NCBI GenBank assembly: GCA_023379845.1
Contig: JAMCPG010000044.1
Span: 1-58,043, forward strand
Length of the DNA stretch: 58,043 bases
Direction of reading: 5' to 3'
DNA from: Thermoplasmatota archaeon
Lineage (GTDB): Archaea > Thermoplasmatota > Thermoplasmata > Thermoplasmatales > Thermoplasmataceae
Shown here piece after piece: positions 36,432-44,526 of this stretch. Positions within the stretch are counted from its first letter, which is position 1; each line of letters begins with the position of its first letter. The notes under the pieces were generated by a model. The model saw only the letters and a list, made by a program, of their open reading frames with translations, was not told the DNA's origin and did not search any database. Made by a program: the position numbers and the translations under genes.

Positions 36432-37919
36432 CCTGTCTTCATTGTAGTTGTGATAAGTCATTTCGTACTGGTTCCCTTTTTGTGATAGCGAGTTCTCGAT
36501 GTCATATGCAGCTCCCATGTTGCCATATACCTTTTTGATTTTTTCCTCTACTGGCACATAGATCTTGAGAGCCTCCTTCATGTGCGCAGACGTTATAAGT
36601 TTCGACCCCTCGGTTTTAGCTATATCACCGGCTGCCCTGATAAGGCCTCCAAGCTCCCTTAGCCTCAGCGTAAGAGAGTTATCCCTGTGATCTACCTCTT
36701 TGGCCCGCCTCTTGCCTTCCTCGATGACAAGTTCGCATGCTGGGATCTCCATCTGGGGTATCTTCCCATCTGAGGTTATCTCCTGGCTTATAAACTGTAT
36801 GTATTTCCTCCTGTTCTCCGGGGTATCTGGAATTGTGGTATCCATGAGGACTTCGTAACCGCTTCCGAGTATCCTGGATCTCAGCGGACTCAAGATATAT
36901 TGAAGATCGTTAATGTTGCATGCTGCTACAAGAATAAAGTTGCATGGAACCTTGTCCATCCTAACGCTTGCACCGGCACTCTGTGGATTTCTTCCCGTAA
37001 TGGGAAAGACTTTTTCCTGCATTGCCGTCAGGATATATCTCTGGATATAGCCAAGATGGCTTATCTCATCGATGAAGAGAACGCCCTGGTGTGCATCATG
37101 TATCGAACCTGCCACAACTCTTTCGTAAGGTAGGGTGCCAAGGTGTGGATGTCCTCCATATGGATCATGACGGACGTCTCCCAGCAGTTCTGTCTCGCTC
37201 GCACCAGTAGCCAGTACAAACGGATTCCTGTCCAATGGAACAATGACCTTACTCGGGCTCCTCTTTTCAAGCTTTCGTTTCTTCTCCAGAGCCCTTTCGT
37301 CAAGCACTCTTATCTTGTCACCGGAGCGTTCGTAAATAACGACTTCTTCCTTGTCCCCCACGCGTCTGGTTGAAGTTACCCTGTCAGTGTTGTTTTGAAC
37401 ACCAAAAGCTGCACCAAGAACGTTGAAAACGTCACCAAAAGGACCTGTTTGTGAAACCTGTGTCTTTGGTGCATTGCAGTTTGGGCAGACTGTATCAGTA
37501 TAGGCGGAAATAAAGCCGCATCTTGGGCACCTGAACCCCAGTCTCTCCGCTGCAAATGGAGGAGCATCCTTCGGATCGAGAACCTGCTCCTCGATTGCTG
37601 ATTCCTCATCTTTTTCCGCAAGAACCTCCGCAGCCGACTTGATCTCGACAAATGGCCTTTCTGGCCTCAGAGGGTTGTGAACCGCCCTTATCTCCTCTGT
37701 TGGCCTGGGTATGTAGAAGGACATCGCCTGCGCAATCATTGACTTTCCAACACCAGGTGGCCCTACAAGTAAAAGATGCCTGGCCTGAACTGCCGCGATC
37801 TTCGCCAGCCGAACGGCCTCTGCCTGGCCAATAATCCTGTCAAGCGGAGATGAAGGTATCTTCACCTGAGAAGTATCAACTAAATCTGTGTAATCGACAT
37901 TTACGAACGACGATCCCAT
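36420..37919 (-). CDS. LonB-like AAA+ ATPase with zinc ribbon and no protease domain
   Basis: This 499-residue ATPase has IIGQAEAV, Walker A GPPGVGKS (53-60), an inserted zinc ribbon with CPRC/CPNC (C131, C134, C145, C148), Walker B VLFIDEISHL, a sensor region FILVAACN and an arginine-finger region LRSRI. It aligns with the ATPase part of archaeal LonB but ends about 80 residues after the AAA lid. The Ser-Lys protease domain is absent, and so are the LonB membrane helices. It may act as a remodelling or MoxR/MCM-like ATPase. It overlaps dnaG by 19 bp. Confidence 0.8.
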   Translation of the reverse strand: MGSSFVNVDYTDLVDTSQVKIPSSPLDRIIGQAEAVRLAKIAAVQARHLLLVGPPGVGKSMIAQAMSFYIPRPTEEIRAVHNPLRPERPFVEIKSAAEVLAEKDEESAIEEQVLDPKDAPPFAAERLGFRCPRCGFISAYTDTVCPNCNAPKTQVSQTGPFGDVFNVLGAAFGVQNNTDRVTSTRRVGDKEEVVIYERSGDKIRVLDERALEKKRKLEKRSPSKVIVPLDRNPFVLATGASETELLGDVRHDPYGGHPHLGTLPYERVVAGSIHDAHQGVLFIDEISHLGYIQRYILTAMQEKVFPITGRNPQSAGASVRMDKVPCNFILVAACNINDLQYILSPLRSRILGSGYEVLMDTTIPDTPENRRKYIQFISQEITSDGKIPQMEIPACELVIEEGKRRAKEVDHRDNSLTLRLRELGGLIRAAGDIAKTEGSKLITSAHMKEALKIYVPVEEKIKKVYGNMGAAYDIENSLSQKGNQYEMTYHNYNEDRSYL

Positions 37920-39244
37920 TCAACTACCTTCAAATCTATCGGTTTCTTTGTAAGATTGGATACCTTTATTCCGTAAATCTGCCTGACTCCCTGTTCATGC
38001 GCAATATCCACCATCCTTTGGGAAACCACGCCGCCGGTGAGTATTGCGAAGGCAGATTTCACCTCCGAAAGTCCATCAAACGCTTCAGAGAGCTGGAACG
38101 ACGAAAGAACCTCTCCGTCCTCGTTGAAAACCTCGGTAAGTTTTTCTTTTTGAAGTGTCGATAACCGCCGCTCAATAGCAGCACTGTCCTTGAGATCAAC
38201 TTTTGTTCCGTGCTGGTCTGGTTCGACTATCTTGGCAACTGCCACCTGCACCGACTCTTCTGGCTTTTCTTTCAACACCTGGTTTCCAGAAGAATGCTCT
38301 GGCTTTGGTTCTCCCCTTGGCTCGTGCCTGTTCTCAGCGAGTTTCTTTGGAGTTTCATCCTTTTCCGCTGCATTCTTCTCCTGGAGTTCTTTGAGTTCCT
38401 CTGTCATGCCCTTCATAGCAAGATACTGTGCCACTGGGGTCTTGTATTTAAGTGCCTTGAACAACTGCTTATAAGTCAGCTCCTCGACCTCGGTACCCGG
38501 AGGTGCCCTGGCAACGAAGTCAACTTCAGCAACCTGAAGCATCTCCTTCAATATCAGGTCTCCTCCCCTGTCTCCGTCAAGGAACACAGTCACTGTTCTC
38601 TGCCTGGAAAGTTCCTGAACCGTCTTCGGTATGTTTGTCCCCTGAACCGCAATTGTATTTTTTATTCCATACTTAAGGAGGTTCAGCACATCACTTCTGC
38701 CTTCGACAACGATGATTGAATCGGAATCCTTGATTGCGGGCCCAGCAGGAAGCTTTTCGTCGCCGTAAGATAATATCTCGCCTTTCTCGACCTCTTCCCT
38801 CACTGACTGCACAAGGCTTTCACTTACATTTTTTGACCCCTGGTTCATCTTCTTGTAAAGGTTCTGTGCCCTCTCAACTATTTTCTGTCTTCTCTGAATA
38901 CGGACATCCTCAACGGATTCAACGTCGACCTTGGCTTTGCATGGACCTATTCTGTCTATTGTTTCCAAAGAAGCTGCCAGAATAGATGTCTCCACCTGAT
39001 CCAAGCCAGATGGAATTAAAACCGAGCCTTCGGTGCGTCCCTTCTTGCTGTCTATTTCTACTTCTATCCGCCCTATCTTTCCTCCTTTCTGGAGGTCCCT
39101 AAGATCTAGCTCGTCTCCAAGAAGTCCTTCTGTTTGGCCAAAAATTGCGCCGACAACGTCGGGCTTCTCAACCACCCCATCTGCCGTAATCTTTACTTTG
39201 ATCATGTACTTTGTTAGATTTGGATCTACATTCATTTCTGTCAC
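37901..39244 (-). CDS. dnaG: Archaeal DnaG-like primase
   Basis: A 447-residue TOPRIM protein with the archaeal DnaG N-terminus (MIKVKITADGVVEKPDVVGA), catalytic IIVVEGRSDVLNLL (E181) and VFLDGDRGGD (D223, D225). A Lys/Glu/Pro-rich linker (about 285-330) leads to a C-terminal domain ending VVEWDRRS. It synthesises primers in vitro in some archaea and associates with the exosome in others. GTG 39244 is 23 nt after a TATA box, so it is preferred to ATG 39235. It overlaps the Lon-like ATPase gene. Confidence 0.93.
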   Translation of the reverse strand: MTEMNVDPNLTKYMIKVKITADGVVEKPDVVGAIFGQTEGLLGDELDLRDLQKGGKIGRIEVEIDSKKGRTEGSVLIPSGLDQVETSILAASLETIDRIGPCKAKVDVESVEDVRIQRRQKIVERAQNLYKKMNQGSKNVSESLVQSVREEVEKGEILSYGDEKLPAGPAIKDSDSIIVVEGRSDVLNLLKYGIKNTIAVQGTNIPKTVQELSRQRTVTVFLDGDRGGDLILKEMLQVAEVDFVARAPPGTEVEELTYKQLFKALKYKTPVAQYLAMKGMTEELKELQEKNAAEKDETPKKLAENRHEPRGEPKPEHSSGNQVLKEKPEESVQVAVAKIVEPDQHGTKVDLKDSAAIERRLSTLQKEKLTEVFNEDGEVLSSFQLSEAFDGLSEVKSAFAILTGGVVSQRMVDIAHEQGVRQIYGIKVSNLTKKPIDLKVVEWDRRS

Positions 39245-39261
39245 CTATTAATTTAACAGTG

Positions 39262-39271
39262 GATATATTAA
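39262..39271 (-). promoter_or_regulatory. TATA box of dnaG
   Basis: TTAATATATC on the minus strand is centred about 23 nt before the GTG start of dnaG. Confidence 0.5.
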
Positions 39272-39487
39272 AAGCATTATTGTTTTTCTTTCCTTCCACC
39301 ATCCGTTTAATATGTATAATAGATATATAATGGATTCGGTATATTTTACATGATGAAAGTCGTTCATGCCGTATAGTATCATGTGAATGATGTCCGGAAC
39401 TTCTCATGAGTCGCTATCCAAGACCTCCCGGAACCCAGCCGATCTTCGACATAAACAGTTCTATTACCCAATAAAAATACAGACAAG

Positions 39488-39520
39488 ACACTCTTGCTTA
39501 TTGACAGTGGGCAAGAGTGT
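39488..39520 (+). repeat. Perfect 10-bp inverted repeat (hairpin) upstream of the acyl-CoA dehydrogenase
   Basis: ACACTCTTGC and GCAAGAGTGT are exact reverse complements separated by 13 bases. No T-run follows, so it is not a typical terminator. It ends 27 bp before the TATA box of the next gene, a position suited to an operator. Confidence 0.6.
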
Positions 39521-39546
39521 GCTATGAGTCACCTGCCTGGACAACA

Positions 39547-39556
39547 TTATAATTTA
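39547..39556 (+). promoter_or_regulatory. TATA box of the acyl-CoA dehydrogenase-nmd3 operon
   Basis: TTATAATTTA is centred about 26 nt before ATG 39577, favouring that start over the TTG at 39559, which lies next to the box itself. Confidence 0.6.
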
Positions 39557-39576
39557 TATTGACATGTCTGGGATGC

Positions 39577-40731
39577 ATGATTACCGAAAGAGAAGAGTCG
39601 CTTAAAATGATAAGGGAAACCGTTAGGGAATTCTCCCGTAAGGAACTTGGGCCCATCAGCTCAAGGGTGGATGAAGATGATTACTTCCCACTGGAACTGT
39701 TCAGGAAGCTAGGAAGCCTTGGGTTTCTTGGAATAACGGTCCCAGAAAAATATGGTGGCTCTGGCCTTGGATATGAGGCACAGGCCGTCGTCACAGAGGA
39801 ACTGGGCTATGACTCCGCATCTTTTTCCTTATCATATGGAGCTCACAGTAATCTGGTTGTTGATTCCATCTATCGTAACGGGTCCGAATATATCAGGAAA
39901 ACCTTCCTTCCAAAGCTTTGCAGTGGGGAAATGATTGGATCCCTCTGCCTGACGGAACCGGGTTCGGGATCCGATGCTCTTGCCATGAAAACACATGCAA
40001 GAAGGGAAGGGGATCACTTTATTCTAGACGGTAGCAAGACTCTCATTACAAACGCCCCTTATGCCGATCTTATGCTTGTATACGCAAGGACCGGTGAATC
40101 TTATACGGCATTTGTTGTCCTTAGCAGCGACAAGGGTGTATCGAAGGGTAAGAAATTCTCGAAGATGGGTATGCGAGGTTCCCCAACAGGAGAGATTTAC
40201 TTTGATCGTGTGGAATTGCCTGCTGATCGTGTACTGGGAAAAGAGGGAGATGGAAAGGAGATAATACTTAGCGGATTGAATGCAGAGAGAGTTATCCTGT
40301 CTTTCATTTTCGTGGGTCTGGCTAGGAAAGCGCTTGAAGCTTCGCTGAGATATTCAATGGAGAGAAGGCAATTCGGCAGGAGCATAGCTGAATTTGAGAT
40401 GATAGAGGAAAAGCTTTCCAATATGTATACAAGATATCAGGCAAGCAGGCTTCTCTGTGAAAAGGCACTCGTCGAAATACAAAATGACAGGATGAATGCA
40501 ATAGACTCGGCTGCTTCGATCCTCTACACAGCAGAATCTGCTGAATATATAGCAAGGGAGGCACTGCAGATCCACGGTGGTTATGGTTATGTCAAGGATG
40601 CTGGAATTGAGCGCCTGCTTAGAGATGCGATACTGGGACAGATTGGAGCAGGCACAACAGAGATAAGGAAACACCTGGTGGCCTCCAATCTTGTAAAATA
40701 TTTCAGGAAAAACAAGAGTCTTCCAAAATGA
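39577..40731 (+). CDS. Acyl-CoA dehydrogenase, isovaleryl-CoA type
   Basis: A 384-residue FAD-dependent acyl-CoA dehydrogenase: VPEKYGGSGLGY, CLTEPGSGSDA, FVVLSSDKGVSKG, RRQFGRSIAEF and ALQIHGGYGYVKD. The catalytic base appears to be Glu in LNAERVILS; the C-terminal position used by medium-chain enzymes reads IGAGTTEIR. That pattern is shared with isovaleryl-CoA and long-chain dehydrogenases, which suggests a branched-chain (leucine) substrate. ATG 39577 is preferred on TATA spacing. The stop overlaps the nmd3 start (ATGA). Confidence 0.88.
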   Translation: MITEREESLKMIRETVREFSRKELGPISSRVDEDDYFPLELFRKLGSLGFLGITVPEKYGGSGLGYEAQAVVTEELGYDSASFSLSYGAHSNLVVDSIYRNGSEYIRKTFLPKLCSGEMIGSLCLTEPGSGSDALAMKTHARREGDHFILDGSKTLITNAPYADLMLVYARTGESYTAFVVLSSDKGVSKGKKFSKMGMRGSPTGEIYFDRVELPADRVLGKEGDGKEIILSGLNAERVILSFIFVGLARKALEASLRYSMERRQFGRSIAEFEMIEEKLSNMYTRYQASRLLCEKALVEIQNDRMNAIDSAASILYTAESAEYIAREALQIHGGYGYVKDAGIERLLRDAILGQIGAGTTEIRKHLVASNLVKYFRKNKSLPK

Positions 40732-41744
40732 ATATCAAATGCATAAAGTGTGGAAAAAACGATGCTGTATCAATGGGCCTGTGTGACGATTGCATGACAC
40801 AGGCACTGATGCTGAAGTTGCAGCCAATTCAGTTAACAACATGCAGGAAGTGCAACGGAGTTATGGTTGGAAAGCACTGGATATATAATTTTTCACCTAA
40901 GGATGCCGAATCTCTGGCAAAAAAATCGGTTTCGTTGAACGAATCTAAATTTGAACTTGACTCCGTTAATCTAATCGATCTGTCCCTGGAGAGAGAGACA
41001 GCAAGGGGAGTCGTTTCATATTCTGGCAGCGACGGAGTACATGGAGAACAGGTTGTTGATATACCCGTCTTAATAGGAAGCATCAGTTGCCCGAGATGCA
41101 ATAAGATTTCAGGTTCTTCATACGAGGCAATCGTCCAGGTTCGTCCCTCCTCTGGAAAAATGTCCCAGATCTTCGAGCAGGCACTTGCCTTGACTATAGA
41201 TTTTGCAAACAAATCTGCAAACTCAAAAAGTAATAGGTACATTATGAAACAACATGACGTCCAGGGAGGTTACGATATGTACCTGGGAAGTAAGAGTTTT
41301 GCTGAAAGCATCGTAGGCAGGGTGACAAGCAGTTTCTTCTGCGAGGTCACAAAGACCAAGAAGATGTTTGGGAGGGAGGGAGGATACGATACATACCGGT
41401 ATACTTACTTAGTGAAAATAATTGATTATGAGCGTGGAAGCGTTCTTTATATTAACGACCATGAATATATTGTCTCCTCCATATCACAGTCTGCAATTAA
41501 AGTGATATCTATCGATGACGGAATGCCAATCCAGTTTACCAGGAGTGAGTTTCTGCACTCGAGGGTAAGGCTTTCTGAAATGAAGGCTGAGGTATCAGAA
41601 TACATCGTGATTACTGCAAACCAGAACGAGGCGATTCTCATGGATGAGGCTGGAAAGCAGATCACGCTGCAGATTAGTGTAACCGGCAAGGAAAACGTTG
41701 CGCTTTTCAAGTATAAGGAAAAATATTATTATACCGAACAATAG
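40728..41744 (+). CDS. nmd3: Archaeal NMD3 homologue
   Basis: The 338-residue protein starts with cysteine-pair zinc motifs, IKCIKCGKND...GLCDDC and TTCRKCNG, followed by SCPRCNKISGSSYEAIVQVR, the NMD3 core. A shorter C-terminal OB-like region ends NVALFKYKEKYYYTE. In eukaryotes NMD3 is the 60S export adaptor; in archaea it is probably a large-subunit maturation factor. It overlaps the acyl-CoA dehydrogenase gene by 4 bp, an unrelated partner. Confidence 0.85.
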   Translation: MNIKCIKCGKNDAVSMGLCDDCMTQALMLKLQPIQLTTCRKCNGVMVGKHWIYNFSPKDAESLAKKSVSLNESKFELDSVNLIDLSLERETARGVVSYSGSDGVHGEQVVDIPVLIGSISCPRCNKISGSSYEAIVQVRPSSGKMSQIFEQALALTIDFANKSANSKSNRYIMKQHDVQGGYDMYLGSKSFAESIVGRVTSSFFCEVTKTKKMFGREGGYDTYRYTYLVKIIDYERGSVLYINDHEYIVSSISQSAIKVISIDDGMPIQFTRSEFLHSRVRLSEMKAEVSEYIVITANQNEAILMDEAGKQITLQISVTGKENVALFKYKEKYYYTEQ

Positions 41745-41761
41745 GTAACATCGTAGTTTTT

Positions 41762-43030
41762 ATGTCCGTAAGAACAGAATGGAATAATCTTCGGGAAGTC
41801 ATAATGCACAGGCCTGGGGTGGAGATTGATTATGCTATGCTGGCGCCTAAGCCTTTTCTCTTCGAAAGGCCTTACAAGACTACCATGGCGGTAAAGGAGC
41901 ATGAGAAACTTGAGCGCTATCTCAAGGAGGCTGGCGTCAGGGTTAAGCTCCTGAAAGATGTAGTAATGGATATGTTTGAATCTTCCGGGAAGTTTCGTGA
42001 GATTTTCCTCGATAAGATCCTGAAGATTGTCAGGTATGAAGGAGACAAGGAATCAGTAGCCAGGGAGGAGAAAGCCTTCAGGGACAACATAAGTGTTCTG
42101 GATTCTTCCACCCTTTTCAACCTTATGCTGATAGAGCCATCTGTTCTGCTGAAGTCAGAAGGAGAAAATGGGCCCGACTATCCATCAGTCAATTCAAACC
42201 TTCCGCTTGCAAATCTTTATTTCATGCGTGACCAACAGGCTGTTTCAAACGGCGGTATATTCTTCGGACGAATGAGGATGCGGCAACGTCAAAAGGAGAA
42301 CAGCATCACTGAGTTTATCCTGAGATCTGTTTATGAAAACAGGGAACAGTTCAAATCGATTAATGGTTCAGGCTACTTCGAGGGCGGTGATTTCATGCCT
42401 GCAGGTGATTATGCGATCATTGGCACTGGTTCGAGGTCAGACCTTGACGGCGCCTTAGCTTTTATCAATTCAGGCATTTCGTCTGCCAAGGAGTTCCTTG
42501 TTGTTGAGAACCCCATTTATGATTTCATGGAGAAGGAACCCAGGGACCAGATGATCAATATGCATCTGGATACTTATTTCAACTTTGTTTCCAAGGATGC
42601 CGTGGTAACTTCTCCAGTCCTGGCAAAGAAGGCTAAGGGTACTATTTATTCTCATTCGGATGGAGTACCCAAGAAGGTTTCCACTACCACGCTTTCCGCA
42701 TATCTCAAATCTAAGGGTGTAGAGATTATCCCCCTGAGTATCGCGGAACAACTCAGTTATTCATCTAATTTCCTGACTTTGAAAGAGAATCATCTACTAG
42801 CTGTAGACTCTTCTAAAGTATTGAGAAAGCTGATATCCCAGAATGTTTTCTCACCATCAACTTTGGCGGCCATTGACCACGTCATGAACGTGGAGGACGG
42901 AAGCAATATGTTTCCAAGGAGCAGAGCTGCAAAAGATTATGGTCTAGATTTTGTGACCGCTAACTTATCGGAATTGACCGGCGGATATGGTGGAGCACAC
43001 TGCATGACTGCCTCTATTATTAGGGGATGA
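41762..43030 (+). CDS. arcA: Arginine deiminase
   Basis: Converts arginine to citrulline and ammonia. The 422-residue guanidino-modifying enzyme has LREVIMHRPG, ANLYFMRDQQA, the EGGD motif in YFEGGDFMP, HLDTYFNF and the catalytic cysteine in GGAHCMTASI (C414). No ornithine carbamoyltransferase or carbamate kinase is nearby. At low pH the ammonia can help neutralise the cytoplasm; without a complete pathway in view this is inference. The gene begins 17 bp after nmd3. Confidence 0.9.
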   Translation: MSVRTEWNNLREVIMHRPGVEIDYAMLAPKPFLFERPYKTTMAVKEHEKLERYLKEAGVRVKLLKDVVMDMFESSGKFREIFLDKILKIVRYEGDKESVAREEKAFRDNISVLDSSTLFNLMLIEPSVLLKSEGENGPDYPSVNSNLPLANLYFMRDQQAVSNGGIFFGRMRMRQRQKENSITEFILRSVYENREQFKSINGSGYFEGGDFMPAGDYAIIGTGSRSDLDGALAFINSGISSAKEFLVVENPIYDFMEKEPRDQMINMHLDTYFNFVSKDAVVTSPVLAKKAKGTIYSHSDGVPKKVSTTTLSAYLKSKGVEIIPLSIAEQLSYSSNFLTLKENHLLAVDSSKVLRKLISQNVFSPSTLAAIDHVMNVEDGSNMFPRSRAAKDYGLDFVTANLSELTGGYGGAHCMTASIIRG

Positions 43031-43158
43031 TGTTGCAGGAAAGTTATTTTTCGCTGCTCTATAAGCGTTCCCCACGTATTTTGGGAAGACATCGAAAGCT
43101 TTAATTTGCTTCTTAAAATACTCGTCGCCTGAAGGTTAATCATATACAGAGGTAAATA

Positions 43159-43785
43159 ATGGCTACTGAAAGACAACAGAAAAAGGGAAAAGACAAGTGG
43201 AGAGAGAAGGTCTGGTACTCAATACTAACGCCAGCTTATCTGGGAGAAAAAGAGATTGCTACGAGCCCAGGAATAGATCCCAAAAGCATGGTTGGCAGAA
43301 AGATTGAGATGCCGGTTTCTGACATGACAGGAAATTTCAAGAAAACAAACCTGAAGATGGTTTTCAGGGTCGAAGATTGTCAGGGAAATAGGTGTTTTAC
43401 ATCATTCGTTGGAAGCTATGTCAGCGATGATTCCATAAGAAGGATGGTAAGAAGAAGGAAAGAGCGCATTGACGTGATAGAGAAGGATTACACTCATGAC
43501 GGTTATCTCCTTGCAGTCAAGGTGGTAGGAGTTTCTGACGTTAAACTCATCTCAAACAAGAGGGCCGACATTAGGGTTGCACTTGGAAAATTCTTGAAGG
43601 AGAAAATATCAACGTCGAATCTTCAGGATCTTGTTTCGTATCTCATTGGCGATGAAGTCCTGAATGAAATGTCGAGAGAAATTAGACAGATATACACAAT
43701 GAAAAAGCTTGAGATACGAAAGACAGAGGTTCTTGGTTTCAAGAAGCCTGAGTCTGAACACGTAGTTGCCGAAGTCGTGGCCTGA
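43159..43785 (+). CDS. rps3ae: 30S ribosomal protein S3Ae (eS1)
   Basis: A 208-residue eS1 protein: DKWREKVWYSILTPAYLGE, GRKIEMPVSDMTG, DYTHDGYLLAVKVV, REIRQIYTMKKLEIRK. It is a small-subunit protein of archaea and eukaryotes. A GAGGT six bases before the ATG, with a TATA-like CTTAAAATAC near 43113, indicates a short-leader mRNA. The tRNA-Met gene begins four bases after the stop. Confidence 0.95.
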   Translation: MATERQQKKGKDKWREKVWYSILTPAYLGEKEIATSPGIDPKSMVGRKIEMPVSDMTGNFKKTNLKMVFRVEDCQGNRCFTSFVGSYVSDDSIRRMVRRRKERIDVIEKDYTHDGYLLAVKVVGVSDVKLISNKRADIRVALGKFLKEKISTSNLQDLVSYLIGDEVLNEMSREIRQIYTMKKLEIRKTEVLGFKKPESEHVVAEVVA

Positions 43786-43789
43786 TCCT

Positions 43790-43877
43790 GCCGGGGTGGC
43801 TCAGTTGGTAGAGCGTCGGACTCATAAGCGCAAGCTGAGAAATCCGAAGGTCTTGGGTTCGATCCCCGATCCCGGCA
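43790..43877 (+). tRNA. Elongator tRNA-Met (CAT) with a 15-nt intron
   Basis: The 88-nt gene folds into a cloverleaf: acceptor GCCGGGG with TCCCGGC, D arm GCTC/GAGC, anticodon stem TCGGA/TCCGA, T arm TTGGG TTCGATC CCCGA, and discriminator A. The anticodon CAT is at 43823-43825. Acceptor and anticodon stems match archaeal elongator tRNA-Met; initiator features (A1-U72, three G-C pairs in the anticodon stem) are absent. CCA is not encoded. An intron interrupts position 37/38. Confidence 0.95.
43827..43841 (+). other. tRNA-Met intron in a bulge-helix-bulge motif
   Basis: The exon-intron boundary folds as GGA/TCC outer helix, a four-pair central helix CTCA/TGAG, three-base bulges TAA and AAA, and an inner GC/GC helix closed by GCAA. 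Cutting after the second base of each bulge removes exactly 15 nt and restores a 7-base anticodon loop CTCATAA. Confidence 0.9.
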
Positions 43878-43880
43878 TAC

Positions 43881-43890
43881 ATTTATTTTT
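43881..43890 (+). terminator. T-rich probable terminator after tRNA-Met
   Basis: ATTTATTTTT begins four bases after the mature tRNA end. Archaeal RNA polymerase terminates at such T-rich tracts without needing a hairpin. Confidence 0.4.
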
Positions 43891-43980
43891 ATAATACCTG
43901 CCTGCATGTACAATGATAGTTACCTCATAATTTAATAAATGATTAAAAAGGGTGAAATAAGATAAGAAACTCAGTGTTCC

Positions 43981-44355
43981 ATGGAAAGGGGAGTGGAAAT
44001 TGCATTCCAGCTCTCAAGCGGATCTGAAGACCGTGCGCTTGTAGCTGCAATGGCCAATATTGTCGGGAACGAATTGAGAAGTGAACTGGAACTCCAGTGG
44101 CGAATATTCCATGTCACGCTTGGACAGGATAAATATTTCAGGATACTTTATGCTGGCCCTCATGTGGGTAAAATGCATCCACACAATGAGAAGAGGATAA
44201 AGGAGCGATTTGACAATCTATCACACCAGAGCTATGAGCAGGTTATGCATGAATATGAAACAATGAAGAAAGACAAGGATTTTGTAGCACAGGAAATTCA
44301 GGAAAAGAAGGAAGAGTATGATCTGTGGGAAGACCGGTTCTGGACCTACTTTTGA
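43981..44355 (+). CDS. Hypothetical protein with a helical C-terminus
   Basis: A 124-residue protein I do not recognise. Residues 1-65 look alpha/beta (VEIAFQLSSGSEDRALVAAMA, WRIFHVTLGQDKYFRILYAG), and 70-124 are strongly charged and helical (KRIKERFDNLSHQ, MKKDKDFVAQEIQEKKEEYD), likely a coiled coil, ending in aromatics. It is soluble, with no signal or metal motif. An AT-rich box near 43938-43946 could be its promoter. It sits between tRNA-Met and glycyl-tRNA synthetase. Confidence 0.55.
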   Translation: MERGVEIAFQLSSGSEDRALVAAMANIVGNELRSELELQWRIFHVTLGQDKYFRILYAGPHVGKMHPHNEKRIKERFDNLSHQSYEQVMHEYETMKKDKDFVAQEIQEKKEEYDLWEDRFWTYF

Positions 44356-44526
44356 GTCAACTTCCTTGCTAGACAATTTTCATGGTACGTTTTTGCTTGT
44401 GGGATTTGGCTCAGAATTACTTATCAATAAGCCTGGACTAAGTTTATCTGCTTATTCTAAATTATTATATTGCATGTAGAGGAGGAAGTAGATAATATTA
44501 AACCTGAGTCGATACGGAAAGCTGAA

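Larger units (their letters stand above)
39245..39546. other. Divergent intergenic region with a hairpin
   Basis: About 300 bp without a gene. It contains the dnaG TATA box (39262-39271, minus), AT-rich sequence and a strong hairpin at 39488-39520. A minus-strand open frame here (39168-39407) runs antisense into dnaG and is not considered coding. Confidence 0.5.

Noticed and set aside
38210-38719. 169-codon plus-strand ORF opposite dnaG
   Set aside because: It is Leu/Phe/Ser-rich, as expected for the reverse of a Lys/Glu-rich linker; dnaG is well supported.
43790-43877. Reading the CAT-anticodon tRNA as initiator Met or Ile2
   Set aside because: Acceptor G-C start, T-C-G-G-A anticodon stem and the overall body fit archaeal elongator tRNA-Met; initiator-specific pairs are missing.
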